In this document: positions 1 to 8,598 of the stretch, one piece after another
How the letters are laid out: every line of letters starts with the position of its first letter
Numbering within the stretch: position 1 is the first letter of the stretch
Source of the DNA: Falsiroseomonas sp051433165
Lineage (GTDB): Bacteria > Pseudomonadota > Alphaproteobacteria > Acetobacterales > Acetobacteraceae
NCBI RefSeq assembly: GCF_051433165.1
Contig: NZ_JBHMFS010000008.1
Coordinates: 151,056-215,055, forward strand
Direction of reading: 5' to 3'
Length of the DNA stretch: 64,000 bases
Notes under the pieces: model-generated
Database searches by the model: none
What the model was told of the DNA's origin: nothing
The model's input: the letters and a program-made list of their open reading frames with translations, nothing else
Program-made: the position numbers and the translations under genes

Positions 1-112
1 CCGCGCCGCCGCGGCCGCCGCCACGCTGGCGCGCCCGGATGCGGCGCGCAGGCTGGCGGATCTTGTGCAGAAACTGACCTATCGCGGTGTCGCGATGCTG
101 GAGACCCGCTGA
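1..112 (+). CDS. murG: MurG glycosyltransferase, C-terminal end only
   Basis: Only the last 36 codons are in the window, ending at a TGA at 110-112. The tail reads TLARPDAARRLADLVQKL, which resembles the end of UDP-N-acetylglucosamine-N-acetylmuramyl-pentapeptide transferase (MurG), where an Ala-rich helix is followed by an LADLV-type segment. MurG makes lipid II at the inner face of the membrane and lies directly before murC in alphaproteobacterial dcw clusters, so position supports the call. The stop overlaps the next ATG as TGATG. Nothing can be said of the catalytic part, which lies upstream of the window. Confidence 0.75.
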   Translation, partial: RAAAAAATLARPDAARRLADLVQKLTYRGVAMLETR

Positions 113-251
113 TGCGTGCGCTGCCCCTTTCCATCGGGCCGATTCACTGCGTGGGCCTTGCCCGCCGAACTGTTGCGCGGCTCTTTGCGGCGGGGAGCCG
201 CTGATGCGCGCGCTGCCTCTCAACATTGGGCCCATCCACTTCGTCGGCATC
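109..251 (+). repeat. Diverged tandem duplication of the murC start
   Basis: The 48 bases from the ATG at 112 align without gaps to the 48 bases from the murC ATG at 204, with 36 identities counted by eye and a 92-base offset. Both copies are preceded by CGCTG, so both start codons sit in TGATG overlaps. Seven of the twelve differences are silent third-base changes; the encoded peptides are MRALPLSIGPIHCVG and MRALPLNIGPIHFVG. Beyond about position 159 the upstream copy no longer resembles murC. Confidence 0.75.
112..204 (+). CDS. Possible 30-residue leader peptide resembling the MurC N-terminus
   Basis: A 30-codon frame starts in a TGATG overlap with the murG stop and ends in a TGATG overlap with the true murC ATG. 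Its first 15 residues copy the MurC N-terminus with S/N and C/F changes; the remainder (LARRTVARLFAAGSR) is unrelated and basic. The mostly synonymous divergence suggests that it has been translated under selection, perhaps as a coupling relay between murG and murC. It could equally be a decayed duplication with no function. It is too short for a MurC domain. Confidence 0.35.
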   Translation: MRALPLSIGPIHCVGLARRTVARLFAAGSR

Positions 252-1646
252 GGCGGCATCGGCATGTCCGGCATCGCGGAGGTGCTGCACAATCTCGGCT
301 ATTCCGTGCAGGGCAGCGATATCGCGGAGGGCTACAACGTCACCCGCCTGCGCGCATCCGGCATTCCGGTGATGGTCGGGCATGACGCGGCCAATCTCGG
401 CACGGCGCAGGTTGTTGTCACTTCCACGGCGGTGAAGAAGGACAATCCGGAAGTGCAGGCCGCACGCGCGCGGCTGGTGCCGGTGGTGCGGCGGGCGGAA
501 ATGCTGGCGGAGCTGATGCGGCTGAAATGGGCGATCGCCATCGGCGGCACCCATGGCAAGACCACCACCACCAGCCTGGTCGCCTGCGTGCTGGAAGCCG
601 CGAAGCTCGACCCCACCGTTATCAATGGCGGCATCATCAACGCCTATGGCACCAATGCGCGCCTCGGTTCCGGTGACTGGATGGTGGTGGAGGCGGATGA
701 GAGCGACGGGTCCTTCCTGAAGCTGCCCGCCGTCTGCGCCGTGGTCACCAACATGGACCCGGAACATCTGGACCATTGGGGCACCGAGGAGGCGATGAAA
801 GAGGGCTACGCCCAGTTCGTCGGCAACATCCCCTTCTACGGTTTCGCGGTGCTGTGCGCCGATCACCCCGAGGTGCAGGCGATGATCCCGCGCCTGTCCG
901 ATCGCCGCATCATCACCTACGGCTTCTCGCCGCAGGCCGATGTGCGCGCGGAGAAGATGATCACGGACCGCATGGGCGCGACCTTCGAGGTGGCGGTGCG
1001 GGACCGCGCGACCGGCCGCAGCCGCACGCTGAAGCCGATGCGCCTGCCGATGCTGGGCAGCCACAACGTCCAGAACGCCATGGCCGCCATCGCCATCGGG
1101 CTGGAGATGGATATCGACGAGGCCACCATCCGCACCGCGCTGATGGGCTTCAAGGGCGTGAAGCGCCGCTTCACCCGCACCGGCGATGCCGGTGGCATCA
1201 CGGTGATCGACGATTACGGCCACCATCCAGTGGAGATCGCGGCGGTGCTGAAGGCAGCGCGGCAGGCCGGTGCGCGGGATGTGGTGGCGGTGGTACAGCC
1301 GCACCGCTATTCGCGCCTCGCCTCGCTATTCGAGGATTTTTGTACCTGCATGAACGATGCGGGCACGGTGATCGTGGCGGATGTGTATGCGGCGGGTGAG
1401 CAGCCGATGCCGGGCTATGACCGGGATGCGTTGGTCGAGGGCCTGCGCGCGCGCGGGCATCGCAGCGTGGTGCCGCTGCCCGGGCCGGACAGCCTGGCGG
1501 AGATGGTGAACGCCATCGCCAAATCGGGCGACTACGTCGTGTGCCTCGGCGCCGGCACCATCACCACCTGGGCGCATGCGCTGCCGGAACAGTTGCTGGC
1601 GCTGCAATCCCGCACCCGGCCGCGGCTGGCCGGGGGCCAGAAGTGA
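204..1646 (+). CDS. murC: UDP-N-acetylmuramate--L-alanine ligase MurC
   Basis: Cytoplasmic ATP-dependent ligase that adds the first L-alanine to UDP-MurNAc. The 480-residue product has the N-terminal nucleotide-sugar loop GIGGIGMSG (16-24), the Mur ligase P-loop GGTHGKTTTT (114-123), a central NMDPEHLDHWG segment and the C-terminal HRYSR region typical of Mur ligases. Length is normal for the family. An in-frame ATG at 87 lies inside murG, so the ATG at 204 is chosen: it gives the canonical MRALPLNIGPIHFVGIGGIG start and a TGATG overlap with the preceding mini-frame. The stop overlaps the murB GTG by GTGA, indicating translational coupling. Confidence 0.95.
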   Translation: MRALPLNIGPIHFVGIGGIGMSGIAEVLHNLGYSVQGSDIAEGYNVTRLRASGIPVMVGHDAANLGTAQVVVTSTAVKKDNPEVQAARARLVPVVRRAEMLAELMRLKWAIAIGGTHGKTTTTSLVACVLEAAKLDPTVINGGIINAYGTNARLGSGDWMVVEADESDGSFLKLPAVCAVVTNMDPEHLDHWGTEEAMKEGYAQFVGNIPFYGFAVLCADHPEVQAMIPRLSDRRIITYGFSPQADVRAEKMITDRMGATFEVAVRDRATGRSRTLKPMRLPMLGSHNVQNAMAAIAIGLEMDIDEATIRTALMGFKGVKRRFTRTGDAGGITVIDDYGHHPVEIAAVLKAARQAGARDVVAVVQPHRYSRLASLFEDFCTCMNDAGTVIVADVYAAGEQPMPGYDRDALVEGLRARGHRSVVPLPGPDSLAEMVNAIAKSGDYVVCLGAGTITTWAHALPEQLLALQSRTRPRLAGGQK

Positions 1647-2560
1647 CGGCGCCGCGCGACATGGCCCCGCACGCCACCCTGCCGCCGCTGCGTGGGCGCG
1701 TGACGCCGGATGCGCCGCTGGCGGCCTTCACCTGGTTCCGCGTCGGCGGCCCGGCGGAATGGCTGGTGCGGCCGGCGGATGTGGACGACCTGCTGCTGCT
1801 GCTGCGCGACCTGCCGGAGACGGTGCCGCTGACAGTGGTGGGTGCGGCGTCGAACCTCATCATCCGCGATGGCGGCGTGCGCGGTGTGGTGCTGCGTCTT
1901 GGTGGGCGCGGGTTTGGCGAAGTGGTGGTCGAGGCGGACGGCATCATCGCCGGCGCCGCGGCGCTGGATGCGGTGGTGGCCGAACATGCGGCGGCCGCAG
2001 GCCTCGCCAGGCTGGAGTTCCTGTCGGGCATTCCGGGCAGCATCGGCGGTGCCGTCGCGATGAATGCCGGCGCCTATGGGCGCGAAGTGGTAGATGCGCT
2101 GGATTGGGCCGAGGTGGCGACACCCGAAGGCCTGCTGCGCATGACCTCGGCCGATCTGCATTTCGCCTATCGCCGCGCCACGCTGCCCGTGCGCGGCGTG
2201 GTGGTGCGCGCGCGGTTCCGCGCCCAGCCCGGCGATGCCGCGACAATCACGGCCGAGATCGCAAAAATCCGCACAGCGCGGGAGGCTTCGCAGCCTGTCC
2301 GCGCCCGCACCGGCGGCTCCACCTTCAAGAATCCGCCCGGCCACAAAGCCTGGGCGCTGGTCGATGCGGCGGGGTGCCGCGGCCTGGTGCGCGGCGGCGC
2401 GCAGGTCTCGGAGCTGCACACGAATTTCCTGCTCAACACGGGGGGCGCCACGGCGGCCGATCTCGAGGGGCTGGGCGAGGAGGTCCGGGCGCGGGTGCTG
2501 GCGAACTCCGGCATCAGCCTGGAATGGGAAATCAAGCGCATCGGCGAGGTGGCGGCATGA
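1643..2560 (+). CDS. murB: UDP-N-acetylenolpyruvoylglucosamine reductase MurB
   Basis: FAD enzyme that reduces UDP-GlcNAc-enolpyruvate to UDP-MurNAc. Seen are FRVGGPAEWLVRP near the N-terminus, the FAD-contacting stretch GAASNLIIRDGGVRG, FLSGIPGSIGGAVAMNAGAYG, and the GGSTFKNP motif containing the catalytic serine. The 305-residue length fits the short type II MurB of alphaproteobacteria. The GTG at 1643 is preferred because it makes a GTGA overlap with the murC stop, like other junctions in this cluster; an ATG at 1661 would be the alternative. It ends in an ATGA overlap with ddl. Confidence 0.93.
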   Translation: MTAPRDMAPHATLPPLRGRVTPDAPLAAFTWFRVGGPAEWLVRPADVDDLLLLLRDLPETVPLTVVGAASNLIIRDGGVRGVVLRLGGRGFGEVVVEADGIIAGAAALDAVVAEHAAAAGLARLEFLSGIPGSIGGAVAMNAGAYGREVVDALDWAEVATPEGLLRMTSADLHFAYRRATLPVRGVVVRARFRAQPGDAATITAEIAKIRTAREASQPVRARTGGSTFKNPPGHKAWALVDAAGCRGLVRGGAQVSELHTNFLLNTGGATAADLEGLGEEVRARVLANSGISLEWEIKRIGEVAA

Positions 2561-3477
2561 TCAGCGTATCCGTGCTGTTCGGCGGCGTCTCCGCGGAACG
2601 CGAGGTCAGCCTCGCCACCGGCCAGCAGGTTGTGGCGGCGCTTCGCGTCGCGGGGTTCGAGGTGACGCCGATCGAGGTCGGCGGCGATCTCGGCGCCGTC
2701 ATCGGTGCGCTGCAATCCGCCAGGCCCGATGTGGTGTTCAACGCGCTGCATGGCCGCTACGGCGAGGATGGCTGCATCCAGGGCGTGCTGGACTGGATGG
2801 GCCTGCCCTACACCCATTCAGGTGTCCGCGCCTCCGCCGTCGCCATGGACAAGTCGGCCGCCAAGGCGGTGTTCCTCGCGGCCGGGCTGCCGGTGGCGGA
2901 AAGCCGGCTGGTGACGCCGGAGGAGTTGGAGGCGGCGGACCCGCTGCCGCTGCCCTATGTGGTCAAGCCGGTGAATGAAGGCTCCTCCGTCGGCGTCGAG
3001 ATTTTCCGCGAGGGCAACAACCGCCGCGCGGACGTGGCGCGAGCCTGGAAGTTCGACAAACGCATCATGGCGGAGGCCTTCATCCCCGGGCGCGAGCTGA
3101 CCGTTGCCGTGATGGGCGACCGCGCGCTGGAGGTGACGGAGATCGACACCGGCCACGTCTTCTACGATTACGAAGCCAAATACGCCGATGGCGGCAGCCG
3201 CCACACTCTGCCCGCGCCGGTGCATCCCGAAACCCGTGCGCTGGCCATGGACATCGCGCTGCGGGCGCATCAGGCGCTGGGCTGCCGCGGCGTCTCCCGC
3301 GCCGACCTCCGCTACGACGACAGCGCCGGTGAACCCGGGCGCCTGGTGCTGCTGGAAGTGAATACCCAGCCGGGCATGACGCGCACCTCGCTGGTGCCGG
3401 AACAAGCCGCGCATGTCGGCATCGGTTTTCCGGAGCTGTGTGCCTGGATGGTACGGGAGGCACGTCATGGCCCGTGA
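2557..3477 (+). CDS. ddl: D-alanine--D-alanine ligase
   Basis: ATP-grasp ligase that forms the D-Ala-D-Ala dipeptide of the peptidoglycan stem. The protein (306 residues) begins SVLFGGVSAEREVSL, the typical Ddl N-terminus, and has FNALHGRYGEDG, YTHSGVRASAVAMDK, the YVVKPVNEGSSVGV phosphate-loop region and the C-terminal LEVNTQPGMT metal and substrate site. Start is the ATG of an ATGA overlap with murB. It overlaps the next gene, ftsQ, by 11 bases. Size and motifs are standard, with no oddities. Confidence 0.95.
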   Translation: MISVSVLFGGVSAEREVSLATGQQVVAALRVAGFEVTPIEVGGDLGAVIGALQSARPDVVFNALHGRYGEDGCIQGVLDWMGLPYTHSGVRASAVAMDKSAAKAVFLAAGLPVAESRLVTPEELEAADPLPLPYVVKPVNEGSSVGVEIFREGNNRRADVARAWKFDKRIMAEAFIPGRELTVAVMGDRALEVTEIDTGHVFYDYEAKYADGGSRHTLPAPVHPETRALAMDIALRAHQALGCRGVSRADLRYDDSAGEPGRLVLLEVNTQPGMTRTSLVPEQAAHVGIGFPELCAWMVREARHGP

Positions 3478-4363
3478 ACCGATGGCGGCGCGCCGCGCGC
3501 CGGTGCGCACCGCGCCACGCAAGGACCCCGACCGGCCAAGCCGCCTGCGGCTGTGGCTGAAGCGGCGCCGCGGGCTGTTGCGGCCGGCGGCGCTGTGGCT
3601 GATCGGCTTCGGGTTGCTCGGCGCCAGCGGCTACGCCGTCTATGCCGTGGACCCGGCCGGGCGCGTGCGCGCGGTGGTGGAGAATGCCGCGGAACTCGGC
3701 CTCGCCGCCGGGCTGGAAGTGGCGGAGGTTGTGGTGGAAGGCCGGGAGAATACGCCGCCCGACCTGATCCGGGGCGCCATCGGCGCGGAGCTGGGCGACC
3801 CCATGCTCGGCTTCTCGCCGAATGAGGCGCGGGAACGGCTGGAGACGATTGCCTGGGTCAAGGCCGCCCATGTGGAACGCCGCCTGCCGGGCACCATCCT
3901 GGTGCGGCTGACGGAACGCGAACCCTTCGCCATCTGGCAGCATCAGGGCCGTTTCGCGGTGATCGACCGCGCCGGGCTGGTGGTGGAGACGGAGACGCTG
4001 GACGCCTTCGGCCCGCTGCCGCTGGTGGTGGGCGCGGGCGCCGAAAAGCACGCCGCGGCGCTGTATGATCTGCTGCTGGCGCATCGCAACATCCTGGCGC
4101 GCACCCAGGCGCTGGTGCGCGTCGGCGAACGGCGCTGGAACCTGCGCCTGCACAGCGGCACGGATGTGCTGCTGCCGGAGGGGCATGAAGCGCCGGCGCT
4201 GAACCGGCTTTCGGAACTGCACTCGCGCAACGCACTGCTCGACCGGCCGCTGGTCGCCGTGGATATGCGCCTGCCGGACCGGCTGGTGGTGCGGCAGCAG
4301 CCGTTGGCGGAACAGCCCGTGGCGCCGGCGCGCCGCAATGCGACAAGGAGCACGCGCGGATGA
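3467..4363 (+). CDS. ftsQ: Cell division protein FtsQ
   Basis: Bitopic divisome protein that links early and late division proteins in the periplasm. The 298-residue product has a basic cytoplasmic N-terminus (many R/K up to about residue 45), one membrane segment (LWLIGFGLLGASGYAVYAVD, about 42-62), then a POTRA-like domain opening VAEVVVEGRENTPPDLI and a following beta domain (WVKAAHVERRLPGTILVRL). The ATG at 3467 is chosen over upstream in-frame starts inside ddl because it gives a short basic N-terminus. The stop forms an ATGA overlap with ftsA. Confidence 0.9.
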   Translation: MAREPMAARRAPVRTAPRKDPDRPSRLRLWLKRRRGLLRPAALWLIGFGLLGASGYAVYAVDPAGRVRAVVENAAELGLAAGLEVAEVVVEGRENTPPDLIRGAIGAELGDPMLGFSPNEARERLETIAWVKAAHVERRLPGTILVRLTEREPFAIWQHQGRFAVIDRAGLVVETETLDAFGPLPLVVGAGAEKHAAALYDLLLAHRNILARTQALVRVGERRWNLRLHSGTDVLLPEGHEAPALNRLSELHSRNALLDRPLVAVDMRLPDRLVVRQQPLAEQPVAPARRNATRSTRG

Positions 4364-5649
4364 ACGCGCTGTCCCGCCTGCCCATCGGCGTGGAGCCGCC
4401 CAGCGAACGCCGCCGCCGCGGTGCGCGCAGCGGCGTGTTCGGCGTGCTCGATATCGGCACCACCAAGGTGGTCTGCCTGATCGCGCGCATCGAAGGCGAT
4501 GGCGAACCGCGCGTGCTCGGCTTCGGCTGGCAGCGCGGCCGCGGCGTGAAGGGCGGTTCGATCATCGACCTGGAGGAAGCGGAACGTGCGGTGCGCGCCG
4601 CCGTCGGCCAGGCGGAGGAGATGGCGGACACGCAGCTCTCTGGCGCCATCGTCAACCTGTCCTGCGGTCAGCCGGATTCGCGGCTGGTGCATGTGCAGTG
4701 GCCGATCGGCGGCCGCGCGGTGACGGAGCAGGATCTGCGCGCCATCCTTACCGAAGGCCGCCGCCGCGGCACGGAAGACGGGCGGGAGACGGTGCATGGC
4801 TCCCCGGTATCCTTCACCGTGGATGCGACGCCCGGTGTCGAGGACCCGCGCGGCATGGTCTGCGACACGCTCGGCGCGCGGGTGCATCTGGTGGATGCGT
4901 CGCAGGCCGCCTTGCGAAACCTGGGCGCCTGCCTGGCGCGCTGCGACCTGGAGGTGGAGGAGCTGGTCTCCTCCCCGCTGGCCGCTGGCCTCGCCACGTT
5001 GGTGGAGGATGAGAAGCGCATCGGCTGCACCGTCATCGACATGGGCGGCGGTACTACCTCCCTCGCCGTGTTCAGCGAGGGGCAGTTGATCCACACCGCG
5101 CAGATTCCGGTCGGCGGCTGGCAGGTGACGAATGACCTGGCGCGCGTGTTGTCCACGCCCATCAACCACGCCGAACGCCTCAAGACGCTGCATGGCGGCG
5201 CCATGGGCGCGGCGGATGATGAGCGTGAGATGCTGCCCGTGCCGCTGGTCGGCGAGGATGAAGACCACATCGCCCGCGTGCCGCGCGCGATGATCGTCAA
5301 CATCATCCGGCCGCGGCTGGAAGAAACCTTCGAATTCGTGCGCGAGCGGCTGGAAGCCGCAGGCGTCGCCAAGGAGGCCGGCACCCGCGTGGTGCTGACC
5401 GGCGGCGCCAGCCAGTTGATCGGCGCGCGTGAACTGGCGGCCCGCGTGCTGGACCGCCAGGTGCGGATCGGTCGCCCACGCAGCGTGCGTGGCCTGCCGG
5501 AAACCGCCGGCGGCCCGCCCTTCGCGGCCGCCATCGGGCTGCTCGCCTGGGGCGCCGGCGAAGGCCGGCCGCTGATCGACATCCTCCCCGGCACGGACCG
5601 GCATGGCCGGCTGCGCCGCTTCATCGAATGGCTACGGGTGCGAGTCTGA
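4360..5649 (+). CDS. ftsA: Cell division actin-like ATPase FtsA
   Basis: Actin-fold protein that tethers FtsZ to the membrane. It has the phosphate-1 loop DIGTTKVVCLIARI (about 31-44), the second loop VIDMGGGTTSLAVFS, the adenosine motif VVLTGGASQLIGA and a C-terminal amphipathic tail (RLRRFIEWLRVRV) that fits the FtsA membrane-targeting helix. The 429-residue length is normal. The start lies in an ATGA overlap with ftsQ and has a good AAGGAG ribosome-binding site at 4345-4350. The gene order ftsQ-ftsA-ftsZ is classical. Confidence 0.95.
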   Translation: MNALSRLPIGVEPPSERRRRGARSGVFGVLDIGTTKVVCLIARIEGDGEPRVLGFGWQRGRGVKGGSIIDLEEAERAVRAAVGQAEEMADTQLSGAIVNLSCGQPDSRLVHVQWPIGGRAVTEQDLRAILTEGRRRGTEDGRETVHGSPVSFTVDATPGVEDPRGMVCDTLGARVHLVDASQAALRNLGACLARCDLEVEELVSSPLAAGLATLVEDEKRIGCTVIDMGGGTTSLAVFSEGQLIHTAQIPVGGWQVTNDLARVLSTPINHAERLKTLHGGAMGAADDEREMLPVPLVGEDEDHIARVPRAMIVNIIRPRLEETFEFVRERLEAAGVAKEAGTRVVLTGGASQLIGARELAARVLDRQVRIGRPRSVRGLPETAGGPPFAAAIGLLAWGAGEGRPLIDILPGTDRHGRLRRFIEWLRVRV

Positions 5650-5723
5650 TGCGCCCCGCTTCCCCTCACACTCCTCCTCTACGGCCTGACGCAAGGCTGA
5701 GCTTTCCAGGAAAGGCCCCGTTC

Positions 5724-7259
5724 ATGACCCTCAACCTGACGATCCCGAACCAGCAGCACACCGATTTCAGCCCGCGCATCACCGTGGTGGGCGTCGGCGG
5801 CGGCGGCACCAATGCGGTGAACAACATGGTCACCATGGGTCTCGAGGGTGTCGAGTTCCTGGTCGCCAACACCGATGCGCAGTCTCTCCAGCACAGCAAG
5901 GCGGATCGCCGCGTGCAGCTCGGCTCCTACCTGACGCAGGGCCTGGGCGCCGGTGCCAAGCCGGAAATCGGCCGTGGCGCGGCGGAGGAAGCGGAGACCG
6001 AATTGGCGCGCCACCTGGAAGGCAGCCACATGGTCTTCGTCACCGCCGGCATGGGCGGCGGCACCGGCACCGGCGCGGCGCCGGTCATCGCCCGCATGGC
6101 GCGCGAGCGCGGCATCCTGACCGTCGGCGTGGTGACCAAGCCCTTCGACTTCGAGGGGCCGAAGCGCCGCAAGGCGGCCGATGCGGGCATCGAGGAACTG
6201 CAGCAATTCGTCGACACGCTGATCGTCATCCCGAACCAGAATCTTTTTCGACTCGCCAATGAGCGGACCACTTTTGCGGAAGCGTTCCGCATGGCGGACA
6301 ACGTTCTGTACATGGGCGTGCGCGGCGTGACGGACCTGATGGTCAATCCGGGCCTGGTGAATCTCGACTTCGCCGATATCCGCACCGTGATGGCGGAGAT
6401 GGGCAAGGCGATGATGGGCACGGGCGAGGCCGAGGGCGAAGGCCGCGCGGTGAAGGCCTCCGAGGAAGCGATCAGCAACCCGCTGCTGGAGGATACCTCC
6501 ATGCACGGCGCGCGCGGCGTGCTGATCAACATCACCGGCGGCCTGGATATGACTTTGTTCGAGGTGGACGAGGCGGCCAACCGCATCCGCAAGGAGGTGG
6601 ATGAGGAAGCCAATGTGATCTTCGGCTCCTCGGTCGATGAAAGCATGAACGGCCGCATCCGCGTCTCCGTCGTCGCCACCGGCATCGATGCGCGTGAGGC
6701 GCGGGAAGCCGAGCGGCCGAAGCTGGTCGCGGTGGGCGGCGGCGGCATGCTGCAGGCAGTGGGCAGCCACCAGGTGCCGCAGGGGCCGGTGCATGGCCAG
6801 GCGCCGCAGCCCGGCCTGCGGGCGCCGGCCGGCTTTACGCCGCGCGTCGCGGCCCAGCCGCAGCAGCCCCAGCATCCGGGTGGCGCGATGCGCCCGGCGC
6901 AGACCTATGCGGCACCGCAGCCGCTGCACCAGGCGCCGCAGCCCGCCGCCCCGATGGCCGAAGCCGCGCAGATGGCGGAAGCGCCGGTGAGCATGGCGCC
7001 GCAGGCCGAACCCGGGCTGCGGGCGCCGGCTGGCACCCGCCCGGTGGCGCCGATGCCGCAGCCGCAGCCGACCGGCGGGCTGAACAACCTGTTCCGCCGC
7101 GCCACCGGCCTGATGCGTCGCGACGTGCCGGAGGCGCCGGTGCAGCCCCAGCAGCAGCCGCGCATGGAGCCGGCGGCAGCACGGCCGGTGGCGGCGCCGG
7201 CGCAGCAGGATGAGATGGGTCTCGACATCCCGACCTTCCTGCGCCGCCAGAGCAACTGA
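5724..7259 (+). CDS. ftsZ: Cell division tubulin homologue FtsZ
   Basis: GTPase that polymerises into the division ring. The globular domain (about 15-330) contains GVGGGGTNAVNNM and the tubulin signature GGGTGTGAAP (111-120). It is followed by a long Pro/Ala/Gln-rich linker (about 345-495) in which PGLRAPAG occurs twice, and the C-terminal peptide LDIPTFLRRQSN that binds FtsA and other partners. At 511 residues it is longer than E. coli FtsZ because of the linker, as is usual in alphaproteobacteria. The ATG at 5724 follows an AGGAAAGG-containing leader; in-frame starts inside ftsA are less likely. Confidence 0.96.
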   Translation: MTLNLTIPNQQHTDFSPRITVVGVGGGGTNAVNNMVTMGLEGVEFLVANTDAQSLQHSKADRRVQLGSYLTQGLGAGAKPEIGRGAAEEAETELARHLEGSHMVFVTAGMGGGTGTGAAPVIARMARERGILTVGVVTKPFDFEGPKRRKAADAGIEELQQFVDTLIVIPNQNLFRLANERTTFAEAFRMADNVLYMGVRGVTDLMVNPGLVNLDFADIRTVMAEMGKAMMGTGEAEGEGRAVKASEEAISNPLLEDTSMHGARGVLINITGGLDMTLFEVDEAANRIRKEVDEEANVIFGSSVDESMNGRIRVSVVATGIDAREAREAERPKLVAVGGGGMLQAVGSHQVPQGPVHGQAPQPGLRAPAGFTPRVAAQPQQPQHPGGAMRPAQTYAAPQPLHQAPQPAAPMAEAAQMAEAPVSMAPQAEPGLRAPAGTRPVAPMPQPQPTGGLNNLFRRATGLMRRDVPEAPVQPQQQPRMEPAAARPVAAPAQQDEMGLDIPTFLRRQSN

Positions 7260-7289
7260 GGCGAATAGGGCAAAAATAGGGCCATATCG

Positions 7290-7326
7290 CGTCGCAATAT
7301 TTAAGTAATTTCAATGGCTTGCGACG
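7290..7326. promoter_or_regulatory. Inverted repeat in the AT-rich ftsZ-lpxC gap
   Basis: The 8-base arms CGTCGCAA (7290-7297) and TTGCGACG (7319-7326) are perfectly complementary and flank a 21-base AT-rich spacer. They lie 31 bases after the ftsZ stop and about 190 bases before lpxC. This could be a regulator site for lpxC or part of a weak ftsZ terminator; there is no T-run. The rest of the 258-base gap holds a long GC-rich leader with no gene that I can support. Confidence 0.35.
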
Positions 7327-7517
7327 TAATATGGAGAAACAAGGCTTGAATGGCGTGTCCCCGGGGAAAATGGCACTAAGCCCCTGGGCCGCCGCGTTTG
7401 GCAGCCCATCCTGATCGGCGAGGCCCGGGACACCGGGCGACCCATCGGGATCACGTCCGGGTGATAGGCCGCTTGGTGCGGTCGCGGCACAGGGCGGGTC
7501 AGGGACGCAAGGCGCAC

Positions 7518-8465
7518 ATGGACGGTTTCCTCCCGATCGATCGGAGACGGCGCAAGACGCTGAAGACGGCGATCGGCTGCGTCGGCGTCGGCCTGCATAG
7601 CGGGCGCCGCGTGACGCTGACGCTGCGGCCCGCCACTTCCGGCACCGGCATCCTGTTTCGTCGCACCGATCTTGGCATCGATATTCCCGCCCGCTTCGAC
7701 CGCGTGGTGGATACGCGGCTCTGCACCGCGCTCGTCGCCGAAGGTGCGCCGCAGGCCCGTATCGGCACGGTGGAGCATGTGATGGCGGCGCTGGCCGGCA
7801 GCGGCATCACCGATGCGGTGGTGGATCTGGACGGCCCCGAAGTGCCGATCATGGACGGCTCCGCCGCGCCCTTCCTGTTCCTGATCGATTGCGCCGGCAC
7901 CACCAGCCTGGACGCCCCCGCCCCGGTGATCGAGGTTCTGCGTCGCGTCCGGGTGGAAGAAGGTGAGGCCTTCGCCGAATTGCTTCCGGCCCAGATCCCG
8001 GGCTTCGAAGCGACGATGCAGATCGATTTCCCCGCCACCGCCATCGGCAGCCAGCAGGTCAGCCTGCGCCTGTCCCCGGCCGCCTTCCGCGCCGGCGTGG
8101 CGGATGCCCGCACCTTCACCCTGGCCGAGGACATCGCGCGCCTGCGCGCCGCCGGCCTAGCCCAGGGCGGCAGCCTGGACAATGCCATCGTGGTGGACGG
8201 CCCGCTGGTGCTGAACCCGGGCGGCCTGCGCCGGCCGGATGAATTCGTGCGGCACAAGCTGCTGGATGTGGTGGGCGACCTGGCCCTGGCCGGGGCTGCG
8301 CTGTCCGCGCGCTTCATCGGCCACCGCTCCGGCCATGCGCTGAACAACCAGCTGCTGCGGGCGCTGTTCGCGGACCATGGCGCCTGGCGGATGGTGGATG
8401 GTGATCTGCCGATGGACGGAGTCGCAACCCGGCTGCCCGCCGCCGCCGCCCCGGCCGTGGCCTGA
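7518..8465 (+). CDS. lpxC: UDP-3-O-acyl-N-acetylglucosamine deacetylase LpxC
   Basis: Zinc hydrolase that carries out the committed step of lipid A synthesis in the cytoplasm. The sequence has the opening GVGLHSGRRVTLTLRPA, the first zinc histidine in GTVEHVMAAL, PEVPIMDGSAAPF, the RTF segment, the second zinc site RHKLLDVVGDLAL and the catalytic histidine in GHRSGHALNN. The 315-residue length is normal. The ATG at 7518 is preferred over an upstream in-frame start because family members begin just before the LKTAI-type strand. lpxC after ftsZ is the standard order. Confidence 0.95.
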   Translation: MDGFLPIDRRRRKTLKTAIGCVGVGLHSGRRVTLTLRPATSGTGILFRRTDLGIDIPARFDRVVDTRLCTALVAEGAPQARIGTVEHVMAALAGSGITDAVVDLDGPEVPIMDGSAAPFLFLIDCAGTTSLDAPAPVIEVLRRVRVEEGEAFAELLPAQIPGFEATMQIDFPATAIGSQQVSLRLSPAAFRAGVADARTFTLAEDIARLRAAGLAQGGSLDNAIVVDGPLVLNPGGLRRPDEFVRHKLLDVVGDLALAGAALSARFIGHRSGHALNNQLLRALFADHGAWRMVDGDLPMDGVATRLPAAAAPAVA

Positions 8466-8568
8466 AGCCGGCCTTCCTGCCCCTCGGAAAGCAGGGTGAA
8501 GTGACAGGCCGCGCGCTTTGCCATAGATCAGCATCAGACACACGGCGGCGACCCATGCCTTGCCGTGA

Positions 8569-8590
8569 CCATGCCGTGGCATGGTATAGG
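8569..8590 (+). promoter_or_regulatory. Palindrome and -10-like box before bamD
   Basis: CCATGCC-GT-GGCATGG at 8569-8584 is a perfect 7-base inverted repeat directly followed by TATAGG (8585-8590), a possible -10 box, with the bamD ATG at 8599. The arrangement resembles an operator next to a promoter. The distance from the -10 box to the ATG is very short, so a transcript from it would be nearly leaderless; the match may be accidental. Confidence 0.3.
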
Positions 8591-8598
8591 GAAGCCCC

